From Harmonia axyridis (taxonomy: Eukaryota > Arthropoda > Insecta > Coleoptera > Coccinellidae), in the NCBI RefSeq assembly GCF_914767665.1, contig NC_059501.1:70468798-70532797 (forward strand): 64,000 bases of DNA, in the 5' to 3' direction. The position numbers and the translations under genes were made by a program. Below are positions 1 to 11,368 of the stretch, in pieces. The stretch's first letter is position 1, and every line of letters begins with the position of its first letter. The notes beneath the pieces were generated by a model that did no database searches, was not told the DNA's origin, and saw nothing but the letters and a program-made list of their open reading frames with translations.

Positions 1-2664
1 TCACCCTTCCACACACCCCATCTAGACGTGATTTACGATGAAACAACAAACAGATGCTTTCGGCTCGAGATTATTAGATCCTTACTAATTGAGTAATAAA
101 AACTATGCCACAAGGCAGCGTTTTAGGACTGCTTCTCTTTTCTTTCTTTACATCTCTTCCTTCTCCTTGGTCGATCTTGTCTATTGCACTTACACTTTTT
201 CTCAGATGATTTACGAATCTTTATTCATACCAGATTTAGTAGTTGTGTACAGTGTTTCCAACTGTTGATATAGACACAATCTATCATTCTATCTTCAAAG
301 GTACAAAAATATATTTTAATATGGCTAATGGACGTGATCATCAAATTGTGCTTTGCCTTGAGAAGATTTCTTACTCTTCATAGAAGTTAAATTATAGATG
401 ACACGCTTTTTTAGGATCCTCAAATTAACATTATGTGTAAAAGGTTCTACCAGTTCCTTCATCATCTTCGACTCCTGAAGAATTTTCTGCCATTCTAGAC
501 TAGAAAAACACTTTTCTTAACGCTCTTGCTTTCTATTCTGGACTATGTTGATGTTGCCATTTTTGGTCTTATACAATAAGCCAGTTAAGCAGACTTGACT
601 GCTTGCAAAATGCTGGTATCAATTTCATTTATAATTTGGGGAACTACGATAACAGCCAGTTTAGATGTGCTCTTAAGCGAGATCTAAACCTATAATTCTT
701 ATCGGGTAGCATCGTATTTGGAGTTTGTTGCTGCTGGGCAACAAAGTCCACTGTCATCTTCTGATGCATCAGGCAATGATTGTATCTCAAAATACGCGCC
801 CAAAAATTTACTCTCTCGAATTTGTCAAGAAAATACAAAAATTGAACAACTACCAAATGGCTGGACGAATGACAAGGTTGAACTATTAATTAATGACTAA
901 TTATAATATATAATCAGGAAATATTGTTGGAATTTCGATAAGAATACTAGTTTCTATAGTTGGTCAATCTGAGTAATTATGATATACATATGATTGGAAT
1001 CACGTTTAACAAAATGGGTGGAAACCGGAAATTAAATTGGAATCCAAGATTTATCTTTCCATACATCAGAAAAAGGAATTATTCACTGTGATTTGGATTG
1101 GTTTGATCCTTTGAACTGAAACACGTTGATGTCAGATTCAGAATTTTTCCAACTCCATGTCCTCAATATTCATTGGTTAATGTGGGGTGAACATTGGAAA
1201 ATAGGTACTTGTATTAAGTATAACAGAATATGTCCTTCAGAATTTCTTCAACTCCATGTCCCCATTATTTATTAGTTATATTATACTGGGGAGAACATTG
1301 GAAAATAGGTACTTATCAGTAATTTGAACGGAAGTACGTCAATTGAAGATTAAAAGTAATGGGGTTAAGAGGGATACCACCAATTGACTGTCTCTTGATC
1401 TGTCAATATTCGCCCAGAGGAGGAGAGACAAAAATAATGTGCGGTGTTCTCAGCACATTGATTGAATTATCAGTAGAAGATGAGAATATTACAATAGTTC
1501 CATCGAAAAGAAGTAGATACTTCACGAATCACGCGTCTTCAAATAAAAATCTTATTGTCTACTCATTGTCTTATTTTCATGTTTTTAATGTGGTAGATTT
1601 GATTTATTATCATGGTCTAAATGACTGCATAATGTTTTAAAATAATTTCATTAAACTATATAAGTATACTAGGGAACAGGAGAAAATTGTTCTTCAGTAA
1701 ATTTAAAAGTATACAGGTCATGGAAAACAGAGAAATTTAAACAACATTGGAGTCAAACTGATAGATGTACTAAAAATATGATATATCAAATCGAATCTTC
1801 ATAATGAAATACTATTTAATTATGAATGTTCATAACTCAATCAAAATTAACTTCACAAAGGAAAATGCTTGAAATGGAAATGAGAACAAATGCTTTTGTA
1901 TATAACACTAGATTGTTTTTAAAGAGTGATTTTGGTAAAGATAAATCAATAATTCAGCAAGTTATTCTCTGATGGGATATATTGATTTGAATTTGAATTT
2001 TTTTCTGAATTATTGTTACATTTTGAATAAGAAATGCCGCTTGAAATTTTTCTCAAAGCTATTTTTTTCTGTTGAAAAACTATACTTTCTTCATATTTCT
2101 TAGAAAAAAAAGGTCAGCAAATGAATGAATAAAATGTCAGAAATCGCAGTAGAAGATTAATTGAGTGAAAAAGCCAGTGAAGTCCAGAAAACATTATCGA
2201 ATTCGTTATAATTTCTGATCTATATCCCTATAATATTTATTTTTGTTAAAACTTAGAAGATCATGCAATTTCGAGAAAAAAATATGGGAACTATAGACCT
2301 TTTTAAACAAGGAATTATATCCTGAATTATTGACATATCTGCAGCAAACACCCTGTATGTACAAATAAAGTCATTTATCAAAGCCTTGCTGGGTGAAATT
2401 TTACTCCGGATTTCGCTTTTTTGATTGCTATTCTTTGAATTAAAAATGTGCTCAATAAGCAAAATGTGTCCAAACCGCAAACAGTGTTATAATACTACGT
2501 ATTTGCAGAAATGAAAAAGAAAAATTTCTGCCGAAATATTTGAAAAAATGTTAGTCCTCATCGACACCATTTTTTTCACAACTCATGAACACGTTGACTT
2601 TTATTCAAAGTATGGCATATTGCCGAAATTGTCATCAAAAAAGCTATCTAATGCTGTAATAATA
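1..2664. other. No gene recognised
   Basis: AT-rich DNA with only short open frames, none resembling a known family and none with convincing splice signals. An open stretch at 1359-1640 (plus) has no recognisable domain and is treated as chance. The only structure I see is the tandem repeat listed separately. Confidence 0.5.
1110..1350. repeat. Short tandem duplication, about 2.3 units of roughly 100 bp
   Basis: Two diverged units each contain a TCAGAATTT.TTC.AACTCC block (near 1135 and 1237) and end in GGAAAATAGGTACTT (about 1212 and 1313). A partial third unit beginning TTTGAAC.GAA follows. Period is about 102 bp. Looks like local duplication, not a satellite array. Confidence 0.7.
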
Positions 2665-2666
2665 TA

Positions 2667-2850
2667 CTGGGTGAGCCATTTGAAATAAGGAAGTAGTAGC
2701 GTGTTTTCCGGTATAACAGGAAGTTGTAGAGATCTGAAAATATTTTAGGGAGAAAGATCATTGTCTCAAACCCCAATATGCAAATTTTCAGCTCAAAATT
2801 ATGATTAGTTCTCCATAACGTCTGATAGGACATCCCAGTGAATCACCCTG
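2667..2850. mobile_element. Short MITE with TA target duplication
   Basis: A 184-bp unit flanked by TA on both sides (2665-2666 and 2851-2852). The ends are inverted: left CTGGGTGA, right TCACCCTG. No coding capacity is evident. TA duplication and small size fit a Tc1/mariner-mobilised MITE; the family is inferred from structure only. Confidence 0.6.
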
Positions 2851-2852
2851 TA

Positions 2853-3519
2853 TTTCTAATGTAAACTCATGCTAGCATAAATTAGGATAGAATCTTGTTC
2901 ATTCTTATCGAACAGATATATCTAGGATATCTAAAGCGCACGTAAACTCCAAACAAACAATTTCGCCATAGGTGTTATATTGATACTACGTTATCTTATC
3001 TGGGAAAAATACTCGTCAGTTCTAAAAGGGAACTTCCAAACTGACTCTTCTCTATTGTGAACCTTTTTCTCAATGGGAATGCGATGGCGCCAACACATCT
3101 TGGAATTTGACTTTATCATCAGCAATGTCATTGAGTAAAAAGTCGCTCGCACGATCTTAGATCTATGATCTATACCGATGATTGCGGTGTTATCGATTAC
3201 GCAATCCCTGATTTTGAAAGAATAGAACGTAGTAGGTATTTCATAAGCCGACAAAGCCTTCTCGCTTTCATTATTTGTTTAATAATAATTTCCGAGGATG
3301 AGTAGAAATGCTACATAGCGGTTTAATTTCATGGAATTAGGTATATTGAACTTAAAATTTCGTTCATTACTTTTAATAATGAATTTTTTAGAATTTTATT
3401 GCTTCCGAGTATACGACCTTCCCTTTTTATCACTCCCTCTCATGTATTTGGGTTTTTCGCGCACTAGTGCGGTTAAATGAATATGTTTTAATTGCTTTAA
3501 TTCATTTTACCTGTGCTCA
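2853..3519. other. No gene recognised
   Basis: AT-rich DNA; the only open frame (2991-3254, minus) shows no recognisable motif. Nothing else supported. Confidence 0.5.
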
Positions 3520-4040
3520 ACACAGGTATTCATCAAGCCAAGTAGTTTGATATTCTAACCAACTACTTGACTCGAAAATTTGGCTCGTGAAAAATACATG
3601 CTTGAACTTGACTTGATTTAGGATATTCATTGCTTGACTTCATATCAAGTTACTTGATATTACTTGAACTTGATGCGCACGAGTTGGCGTTGCACGCCAT
3701 ATATTTCTGCAAGCTCGTGCGCGCTTGGACAAAATAAGGGGGTTCCCGAGCTCCAAGATGACCAAAGAGATCGCCAGCAGTAGCGTAACTAGAGTTGACT
3801 CATGGAGGCGTTCACCCCCACTTCGAAAAAGCAAATTCTTCCAATTTTTATAATTTTTTTAAAATTGTTACTCACAATTTTCTTTCATTTCTTCTAATCA
3901 TTGAGGGGGTTATGCAATAACCTCCCTCGTTAGGCCTATGATCGCCAGTGTGACTTTTTTAGTAGTATTGTATGAAATTTTTAGTAGGCAGAAATTTGTT
4001 GGCAGATTTTGGTAGTTTTAGAAATCTAACATTTTGAGTA
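3520..4040. repeat. Dispersed repeat R, copy 1, with CTTGA-rich tract
   Basis: From about 3530 to 3675 the sequence is dense in CTTGACTTGA-like words. It continues into a GC-richer block (CTCGTGCGCGCTT, then AAATAAGGGG-like sequence) and ends in a block with GCCAGTGTGACTTT. The same blocks recur at 23698-23832 and 25055-25720, where the CTTGA tract lies on the other side. No coding frame; class unknown. Confidence 0.6.
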
Positions 4041-4432
4041 TCAGATCCATCGACGGATGAACTAAGGTAAAGAGACGATTGGGAATTGGGAGGAATAGAA
4101 CCTATGACTGTTCCCATGAATAAACTCATTGTTCACTCACTGAGGTTCTGCGTGATTCTAGATCTAGAAGAATCTACGCAAACATAATAAAATCATAAAA
4201 CTTCTTTGGTGGCTATCGGCTGAGAATAAATACGAAATGTGATGGAATCTACGAAGGGCACTTCGTGTAAATTGCAGTTGAAAATAAACCATCATAGGGT
4301 ATTCGTGAAAAAACAAGGAAACTGGAATTTCATTGACAAATTAGTGTTCGAATATTTCAGATTTATAGATATTCATTTCACATAACAGAATCGTTTTTTT
4401 GATGACCTTTATTTTACAGAGAATTTTCATGG
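4041..4432. other. No gene recognised
   Basis: AT-rich DNA with no open frame of note and no repeat partner that I found in the window. Confidence 0.45.
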
Positions 4433-4567
4433 AATAGTAATTTACGTAACAAGTCCGGAAAATAGGGTTTTTTTGGACGAATAGACAAAATTCCAGGACG
4501 AGCGCAAGCGAGTCCTGGAATTTGTGAGTCCAAAAAAACCATTTTCGGGCGTGTTGCGTACAATATT
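4433..4567. mobile_element. Hairpin MITE 'P', copy 1
   Basis: A 135-bp almost fully palindromic unit. Its centre pairs TCCAGGAC with GTCCTGGA around GAGCGCAAGCGA, an outer stem pairs GTTTTTTTGGAC with GTCCAAAAAAAC, and the ends pair a TACGTAACA block with TGTTGCGTA. Two near-identical copies occur at 4821-4957 and 21007-21142. No coding potential; low divergence suggests recent spread. Confidence 0.75.
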
Positions 4568-4822
4568 TTTTCGGCAACCATGTAAAATAATACTATCGCT
4601 GCTGCTTTCCATATTTTATTGCGATTGCGATAAAAAAACATGCAATTTTTTGACAACTAATTTCATATGAACTGTCAGCCGTTATCTCGGTTGCTATGGA
4701 TTCTATGATTCTTTTCCGGCCTAATCCGGGAAGTACGTACTTTCCGGACTAGGCCGGGAAATGCTACTTTCTCAGAGAAAAAGCGTCCGGGAAGTGAGCA
4801 CTCCCCGGACGGTTGCCGAAAA
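4568..4822. mobile_element. MITE 'M', copy 1
   Basis: A 255-bp unit with perfect 12-bp terminal inverted repeats TTTTCGGCAACC / GGTTGCCGAAAA. It has an internal hairpin around AAGTACGTACTT and a second one near its right end (GTCCGGGAAGTGAGCAC). A copy of the same length lies at 21727-21981. Here it sits exactly between two P units. Confidence 0.8.
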
Positions 4823-4957
4823 TAGTAATTTACGTAACAAGTCCGGAAAATAGGGTTTTTTTGGACGAATAGACAAAATTCCAGGACGAGCGTAAGCGAG
4901 TCCTGGAAGTCTGTGAGTCCAAAAAAACCATTTTCGGGCGTGTTGCGTACAATATTT
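4821..4957. mobile_element. Hairpin MITE 'P', copy 2
   Basis: Near-identical to the unit at 4433-4567, same orientation, beginning within the last bases of MITE M. The centre reads GAGCGTAAGCGA instead of GAGCGCAAGCGA. Confidence 0.75.
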
Positions 4958-6383
4958 TCTGATCAAACAGAAAAGTTTATATATCCACCTATGTGATCGA
5001 TAGTTGAGCTAGGGTAGGTCTAACGTCATACTGATACTGAAAATTTCATAGTTACGATAATTTTTTCAATTTCGAAGTTTTTGATTTTCTCAATACAAAT
5101 CGTATAAAGTGTTTAATTTTTCTATGGGAAATTCTCTTTTCCCTACTATTTCAGAAATTTAATAGTTCTCGTAAAAATTTCAAGTAACAATTATTTGAGC
5201 AGTAATGATCAAGTGACCCTTTATTGTGCTCGCCTGTGTAGCATGAAAATGAGCAATCATGAACATAGAACACTTTATCTCGAAAACAACGAAGCACATG
5301 GAAAATTAACATAGTTTTTCCTGCCAATTTTCGCAATTTCCGTCATATGGCGACATATAGCGATTAAGGTAATAATCGATAAGATTGGCTATGAAAAGGG
5401 ATAACCTATTTCCTGTTATATTTTCCCGGAATCAATAAGCTACGAGCATAATAAATCCTTTTGTTATTCCTCCAGACCTATAAAGATGTTTATTTATTCA
5501 AGAACTGAATCACGGTTTATTTTTAGCGTTTCTACGCAGAGGCGTATCGATGTATCAATTCTTGGTAAAGAAATTCGACCTTAAATTTCCGCTCGAAAAG
5601 CAAATAAGATTTGCAGTGGTGAACCTTGGTCCGATTTATAAATGAAACTAGGGATATGACCGTCTCATTATATGTCAGCAGAATGCTTAGAAATTTAACG
5701 AGACCAAACAGGACCGGTCTTATCCAAACTGTAGATTTTATCAATACCATATGTTAAAGTTTAAATTCCTAAAAAGAGATCTGTTTAGGTTGATAAATTA
5801 AAGTTTATCTAATCTTAAAAATTGATTTTTAGATAGATAAATTCACGAAGCCGAATTGTTTATTTTTCAATCATGTAATCGCGAATTCACTTATAGCAAT
5901 AAGTTTTGTTGCTTAGCAACGAAAATCAGGGGTTACCTAATTTTGAAGTGGGATGATTTTGATCGCTGTAAAACAACAATTCACCTTCTTATCGATGTCG
6001 AAGTGACAAAAACGTGATATCAAATACAAATTTTAGTATTGGGGCGAACATTTATCAAATAAAACTAAAAGACTCATAATAGAAAATTTTTCTAATGGCG
6101 GAGTTCAGACTATAAGGGTTATGGCCAGTTGCACCATTTGCCTAAACATTGATTAAAATTTAAGCACTGATTACGTTCTGAATTCTCTTAAGAAATCAAT
6201 TTTTGACTTGTATAAAATATGATTCACATAAATAAAAGCTGAATATTGTTAAAATACAATGATTGTGAAAACCAAATTTCCCATCCTAAAATACTTTTAT
6301 TTCGAAGTTAATAATTTCATTCGTAAGCTGCAAACATTTTTTATAAGGGTTAATTTGGTCCTCGAACCGATCCTAAGTTTTTA
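4958..6383. other. No gene recognised
   Basis: AT-rich DNA. Open frames at 5151-5336 and 5532-5750 (minus) are short and featureless. A small GTTGC/GCAAC hairpin near 5910 is unremarkable. If the frame at 6384-7130 is a first exon, this could be its intron. Confidence 0.4.
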
Positions 6384-7130
6384 TCATTGGAACGGTATAA
6401 GGTAGGCACTAATGGTAATATTGATGTTAAACTCACTCTTTGCGATCGCCAAACGAACTGTTTTGTGATATATTGGATGGCCATTTTCACCTTCAGAGGT
6501 TAGTGGAACTTGAGTGGATTTTTGTTGTTTTCGTATGACACCTTTTGAACTACACGGTTGATTTGGATTTTCATATAATGATTCTGCCACTCCTTCATGA
6601 CTTGCTCTTCTTTCAGTTACATCATGAGAAGAAGAAGGTGTATTTTGTGACTCCGGATCTACATCATGTGTTGAAGAATCATTCACTTGGTCGACAACAT
6701 TATCAGTAGCATTTGATACTTCCATATTGATTTCTTCGGATGCAAGTGGATATATTTGCTGACTTTCATTCGATGTTGATGGACCAGGTTTTTCAGACAA
6801 CAGTTCTTGATGTGTTTTATTTTGGATGCGTGCTCCTTTCAAAGAATGAGACGAATTCTTCGTTTGGTTAATTTTTTTTTTAACCCCATATTCGGACTTA
6901 TATGCATGCAATTTGGGATAACTATTTAACAACTCCCAAGATGTCCATAATGCAGCAGACAATCCTTCTGTAGCTTCTGATGAGACTCCAGTTGAAGAGT
7001 TTGATCTTCTGGTGCAAGGTCTGTTGAATGTCATATTGACCACGGAAGCACTGTCTTCAGAATCAGATGATGATGCAAGACAAGAACTGATCTGAGGTAT
7101 GCATCTGTTGTGGATAGTCAAACCCGTCAT
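6384..7130 (-). CDS. Serine-rich, acidic protein or large coding exon, function unknown
   Basis: The frame runs 248 codons from an ATG (7130-7128, G at -3) to a stop; I chose the first ATG instead of an in-frame GTG six bases upstream. In DNA this AT-rich such a length is unlikely by chance. The protein is hydrophilic: Ser/Asp-rich at residues 16-30 (SSSDSEDSAS), a short segment with Trp and Leu (AALWTSWELL) around residue 60, a Lys-rich patch, then an acidic Ser/Thr/Asn-rich half. There is no signal peptide, membrane segment or catalytic motif. I recognise no family. A good 5' splice site (AGA|GTGAGT, first intron base 6436) lies 50 bases before the stop, so this may be a first coding exon of 694 nt continuing at lower coordinates; no downstream exon was identified. 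It does not resemble any transposon protein I know. Confidence 0.45.
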   Translation of the reverse strand: MTGLTIHNRCIPQISSCLASSSDSEDSASVVNMTFNRPCTRRSNSSTGVSSEATEGLSAALWTSWELLNSYPKLHAYKSEYGVKKKINQTKNSSHSLKGARIQNKTHQELLSEKPGPSTSNESQQIYPLASEEINMEVSNATDNVVDQVNDSSTHDVDPESQNTPSSSHDVTERRASHEGVAESLYENPNQPCSSKGVIRKQQKSTQVPLTSEGENGHPIYHKTVRLAIAKSEFNINITISAYLIPFQ

Positions 7131-7136
7131 TTCCAC

Positions 7137-8242
7137 GAAGTGTGTAATAGATATACTTGCAACTGTACACCCACTCTATTGAGCAATACTTCACTGACTG
7201 ACGTAGCGTGACAACTTTGGAAATAGTTGAAAGTTTTGCGATAACGAGAGGAAATTCTAATTCAATTCATCAAGATTGGGTAGATTAGTGGCGTAGTCGA
7301 CTACAATGATAATTTATTTTTATGTAATAATCTAATGTTTGGTGTGGCGTTTCAGTCAAGTGGTTTACGATTTTTCCTCACCTTTATGTTAAGGATTGAA
7401 TTCATAAGATTTTACAATCGAATCAGTACTTAGTAGATTTCTGATCGATCGAACCTAGAGTTATGGAGATATTGGAAAAATAAAATTTTTGTAGGTAATA
7501 TCATAAGGACATCTGATTTTTCCAAAAAAATATCGAAATAACATGTTGCTAAGTAATAATTTAACAAGAAGCATGCTGCATGAGTGCCGGTACCAACAAA
7601 ATCCGAGTCGAAGACGAGGTTTGTTAACAAAATATTACTTTGCATTGGGTTTTTTCGATTTGTTTCACAAGAAATATGGTTAAAATTACTCTATGTCTCT
7701 CTCGATCAGTGGCGACACTTATCCGAAAAATAGGTTGAGAAGCTTATCAAATTAGAAAAACTTGATTATTTTTTCCTCTGTTTGAACCAAGGAGGTACCT
7801 CGAGATTTCCAAAATATAAAATTTCAGAAATCTAGAAGAGACGAAAATTTTTCCATGAAAATGATTTTGTTTTCTAATTTTTGATGAAAATATCCCAACA
7901 TCAATAAATAAATAAATCGTATAATGATTAGAACTATGTATTTGTTTAGGTGAATCCTTGCTACATAGTGATCATAAGGAACCACAGAATAAAATACAAA
8001 ATATTGGTTACTAGTTCATTTAACCTACAGATGATTTGTGTTTTCATTTTCTTTTGGAGGATATATCAACGATCATAGTAAATAGTTCAAATTTCGATCA
8101 ACATAAGAATAATATACCTACCTACCATAGCTTGACTATCATAGAGACTAGATTGAGTAGGTAACTATTTTATCAATACAGTAATTAATATTCAGAGAAA
8201 ATCATATAATCAGATAGTTAAGTTACTTAATCAGATCATCCA
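7137..8242. other. No gene recognised
   Basis: AT-rich DNA upstream of the 6384-7130 frame. A promoter for that frame could lie here, but I see no convincing TATA or initiator element. No transposon ends found. Confidence 0.4.
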
Positions 8243-8650
8243 TAAACACTATAAACAATATTGGGCCAAGAATGGACGCTTGCGGTAACCCATATGTAAT
8301 TTTTGCTCTTGGTGTAGTGCTACCCTTTCATTCTAGTATTTGTGGTTTAAGTATGACCTTATCAGATCGAGCACCAAGTGCGGTTCCAGGGAGGGGGTGT
8401 CAGGGGGTCATGACCCCCAAAATGGAACCAGCTAACACTTAATATGCGTTTCAAGCAGACAAGGTACGACCCCCTCCAAAATTTAAGGCTGGGGCTACCC
8501 TTATCCAGCACTGGGCCTCTTATGCCACGGTATACTCTGGCTTGTCCAATGGTTTTTGAAAATATATGCAGCCGAATGCCTTACTTAAGTCAGTGCATAT
8601 CATCATTGCCTCTTGCTTCTGATTTTATGATACTGATATCGTAAAGTTTC
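8243..8650 (-). pseudogene. Reverse transcriptase fragment of a non-LTR retrotransposon, interrupted
   Basis: On the minus strand, 8614-8524 encodes the RT motif A region (MMICTDLSKAFGCI, compare the usual CDLSKAFDCI), and 8325-8243 encodes motif B (YGLPQASILGPILFIVF, usual GVPQGSILGPLLF). Between them about 140 bp of unrelated DNA (8372-8513) splits the domain. The catalytic YADD segment is not recognisable. This is a decayed Jockey/CR1-type fragment: no endonuclease part, no 3' tail identified. It would have copied element RNA into DNA; this copy cannot. Confidence 0.7.
8372..8513. mobile_element. Small insertion within the RT fragment, probably a MITE
   Basis: About 140 bp separating RT motifs A and B. 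It contains GGGGGTCATGACCCCC, a perfect 16-base palindrome, and weakly inverted ends (AAGTGCGGTTCCAGG versus CCTTATCCAGCACT). GC-rich relative to its surroundings. The boundaries are inferred from where RT homology stops and resumes. Confidence 0.45.
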
Positions 8651-9575
8651 GAAAGTACTGTTGCAATAAATATCCATACATTAGATATGGAATATTTTAT
8701 ATAGTAGGGATAATAATTGATTACCTAACTGAAACTGTAAAAATGACTAAATATCAAAGTCAGCAACAAATGAATTGTGACATTGAGGAATTATTTTTTT
8801 CTAAATTAATAATATTAAAATCATGATATTCACTATGAATTCAATATGTTTTATCTTAGAGCCCAATTATATCATTTTCAAAGCCGATTTTGTCAAAACT
8901 GGGATCCAGTAACTTATTTACTTCAAGCAACCATTAATTAAAAGAAATGGGATATTTTTTTCTAATAGAGATCTATTTCAGAATTTATAACTCTGAAACT
9001 ACTGGGGTAGTGAAAAACAATGTATCAAAGCAACACTGGTTTAGGATTTTATATTTCCGGGTATTCAATTTTAAGAGATTGATTTGCCTTCATGAATGAA
9101 GGATCGAGATAAGAATAATATGAAAAAAAATATTTTCGTATCAAATTTCATGTGAATATCTTTCATCATCTGAAAAAACTAAAAAATAAAAACTGCACAT
9201 CAGACGGATGAATTTTTCATTAATTTTTTTGATAGATTTACCATATTTCAAAGCGTAAATTATAACAATTTGGTGGCTTTTAAATTTGAATTTCCTTGAT
9301 TTCTACCAACGATTTATTATTGGGAATGATAGACGAATTGCAATTTTTTTGAAAAAAATGTGGTCTAAGGTAGACACCCATTATAATTTTTGAAAGCGAA
9401 ACTGAAACTTAAAATTATAATATAACTTTCTTGTTATTTTGTCAAATAATGCAAAATATCTGATTCCCTTAAAATGCAATTAATATTCTGACTGTCAAAT
9501 TTGTACCAATATTTCAGGGAAATAATTATCAAAGAAATAATAAACAATATCTCATTTTTCTAGAAGGTACCTACA
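8651..9575. other. No gene recognised
   Basis: Very AT-rich DNA with poly-A/T runs, no open frame of interest and no repeat partner identified. Confidence 0.45.
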
Positions 9576-9650
9576 GTTTATCGATATCGATATTTCTATT
9601 CGCTATCGAAACGGAAACTATCGATAAAGTAAAGTATCGATACGTATCGC
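9576..9650. promoter_or_regulatory. TATCGATA-rich tract
   Basis: Contains several overlapping or near matches to TATCGATA, the binding word of the insect factor DREF. It abuts a hAT-like element, not a gene, so it may be only a simple-sequence tract. Function is speculative. Confidence 0.2.
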
Positions 9651-9657
9651 ACAACGT

Positions 9658-10703
9658 CAGGGCCGCCGCCAGACATTTTATTTTGCCGCCCCGGCAAAAT
9701 AAAATTTTGCCGCCCTAATTTCCTAATCGTACCTAGTCCAATCGTATCTTCATTGACTGCTATTTAATCGATATGTTTTGTTATTTTCCAGAATAACCAT
9801 TATTTTTGGTAGCTGTGGACACTCAAGAACTACCATTCATTACTAAATATTTTTCGATTTAATGAGTTACATAAACATGGTGTTCCACAATTGACGTGAA
9901 GCCTTATTACAATTAAACGCTGAAATTTCCGATTTTTTTTCCACACTGTAACATTCTCGAATTGTTTGAAAATACTGCTTAAAACTTACCTTTTTTGAGA
10001 TATTTCGATTCTTCATAAATTGAAGAATCTTAGGAAAAACCTAATAACTTCGAAATAAATAAATTTATTTGAATCACATTTTGAAAGTGGATACTAGAAG
10101 AATGGAGGTGAGTACTGATGATAAATTAGTTTAAAGTTATTAGGTTTTCTAAAGTCCCTTCAATTTATGTAAAATAGTCCTTGAATATGAAACTTCTAAA
10201 GAAATTGGATTCATTTATTCCATTCAAATTTCAATGAAAAACATGGTGTTTCCTAAGAAAAAATATGGTCATTCACACTTTTTGGTATAATTTGCGTATT
10301 TCCAAACAATTTGATGATGTAGCTCTAACGGTACTGTGTCGAAAAAAAATCGAAAATTTCAGCGCTTTTTAAACTCAAAATCACCTTGACAAATTTATCA
10401 AAGGACTTTTGTCGATTTCATCAAAAACTCCTTTAATTGTTCAAAAGTAGGAGGCTCTATAGTAAAAAGACTTAAAAATGTGCTTTTTAGAACCTATTCG
10501 TATTTTTCTAACTAGTTCAGTGCGCCTATTCGGTTTCTTCAATAAAATTGGCACTTGGCAATATTTTTATTTTACCAAAAAGAGTGATATCATGGAGAAA
10601 ACATTTTATGTCAAAAATGTCTTGTTTTGTTAACTGACTTTGCGCCCCTGCAATTTGGTGCCCCGGGAAAATGTCCGGTATGCCGCTCCTGGAGGCGGCC
10701 CTG
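9658..10703. mobile_element. Non-autonomous hAT-like element, about 1.05 kb
   Basis: Bounded by CAGGGCCGCCGCCAG at 9658 and the inverted CTGGAGGCGGCCCTG ending at 10703. Beyond the tips both ends carry GC-rich CCCCGG/GCACC-like subterminal sequence. The CAGGGCCG tip is typical of hAT elements. No transposase frame is present. It contains an internal inverted repeat (about 10012-10075 against 10122-10180, both holding CCTAATAACTT). The flanking 8-mers do not match, so a target duplication is not preserved. Its right third is homologous, inverted, to 20730-20990. Confidence 0.65.
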
Positions 10704-11199
10704 TGGCAGAATGAACGGAATTAGATAAAAGTAGTTTCAATCACAAGCATTTAATGAAATTTTGGCACTCAGTTGCTGAGAATTATCAACTACTCTATTC
10801 TGTTTGAAGAAGCTATAAAAGTTATCCTCTCTTTAAGTACCTCATCTATGAGGGGCTGGATTTTTGGCTATACCAAGCATCAAAATTATCTAAATAAGTT
10901 GAATGAGTCAAACTCAATTCGGCTCGGTTTGTGATCGATGCAAAAGCTGAAATGGCAAAAAATACACCCTTCCCATCGAAATAACAGTCTTTGTATGTAG
11001 GTATTTAATTATTAAAAAATCTGAAATTCTATCCTAAATTAATATTGTTTTTCTTAATTTCACCCATATTGGTGCTTAAATACTTAAGTTTTCATAGGTT
11101 ATAAGTTATCTGAAGTTAATGAATATGTATAAATGTATGTTGTCTGTGATGATAAGAAATCAATTTCCAATTAAAAAAATATATTTGTAAAACAAACAA
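10704..11199. other. No gene recognised
   Basis: AT-rich DNA between two hAT-like segments; nothing else supported. Confidence 0.4.
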
Positions 11200-11368
11200 A
11201 GTCGTGGGGCCTCGCGTCAGTGAATTTTTCCACACTCTGCCACAAAGACTAGAGGATCTGAGCGTTACAATATTTATGCCCCCTTTATATGACGTCCAAG
11301 AAGTGGGTCCCGAACTTGGCAGTTTTTGTCAGGTGGGTCGTAGCCCAAAGCGAGTTTGGGAACCACTG
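11200..11368. mobile_element. Right terminus of another hAT-like element
   Basis: Ends with TTTGGGAACCACTG, the inverse of CAGTGGTTCCCAAA, a tip shared by many animal hAT transposons. It is preceded by subterminal GGTGGGTCGTAGCCCA. I found no matching left end nearby, so the element is truncated or its other end has decayed. Confidence 0.5.
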
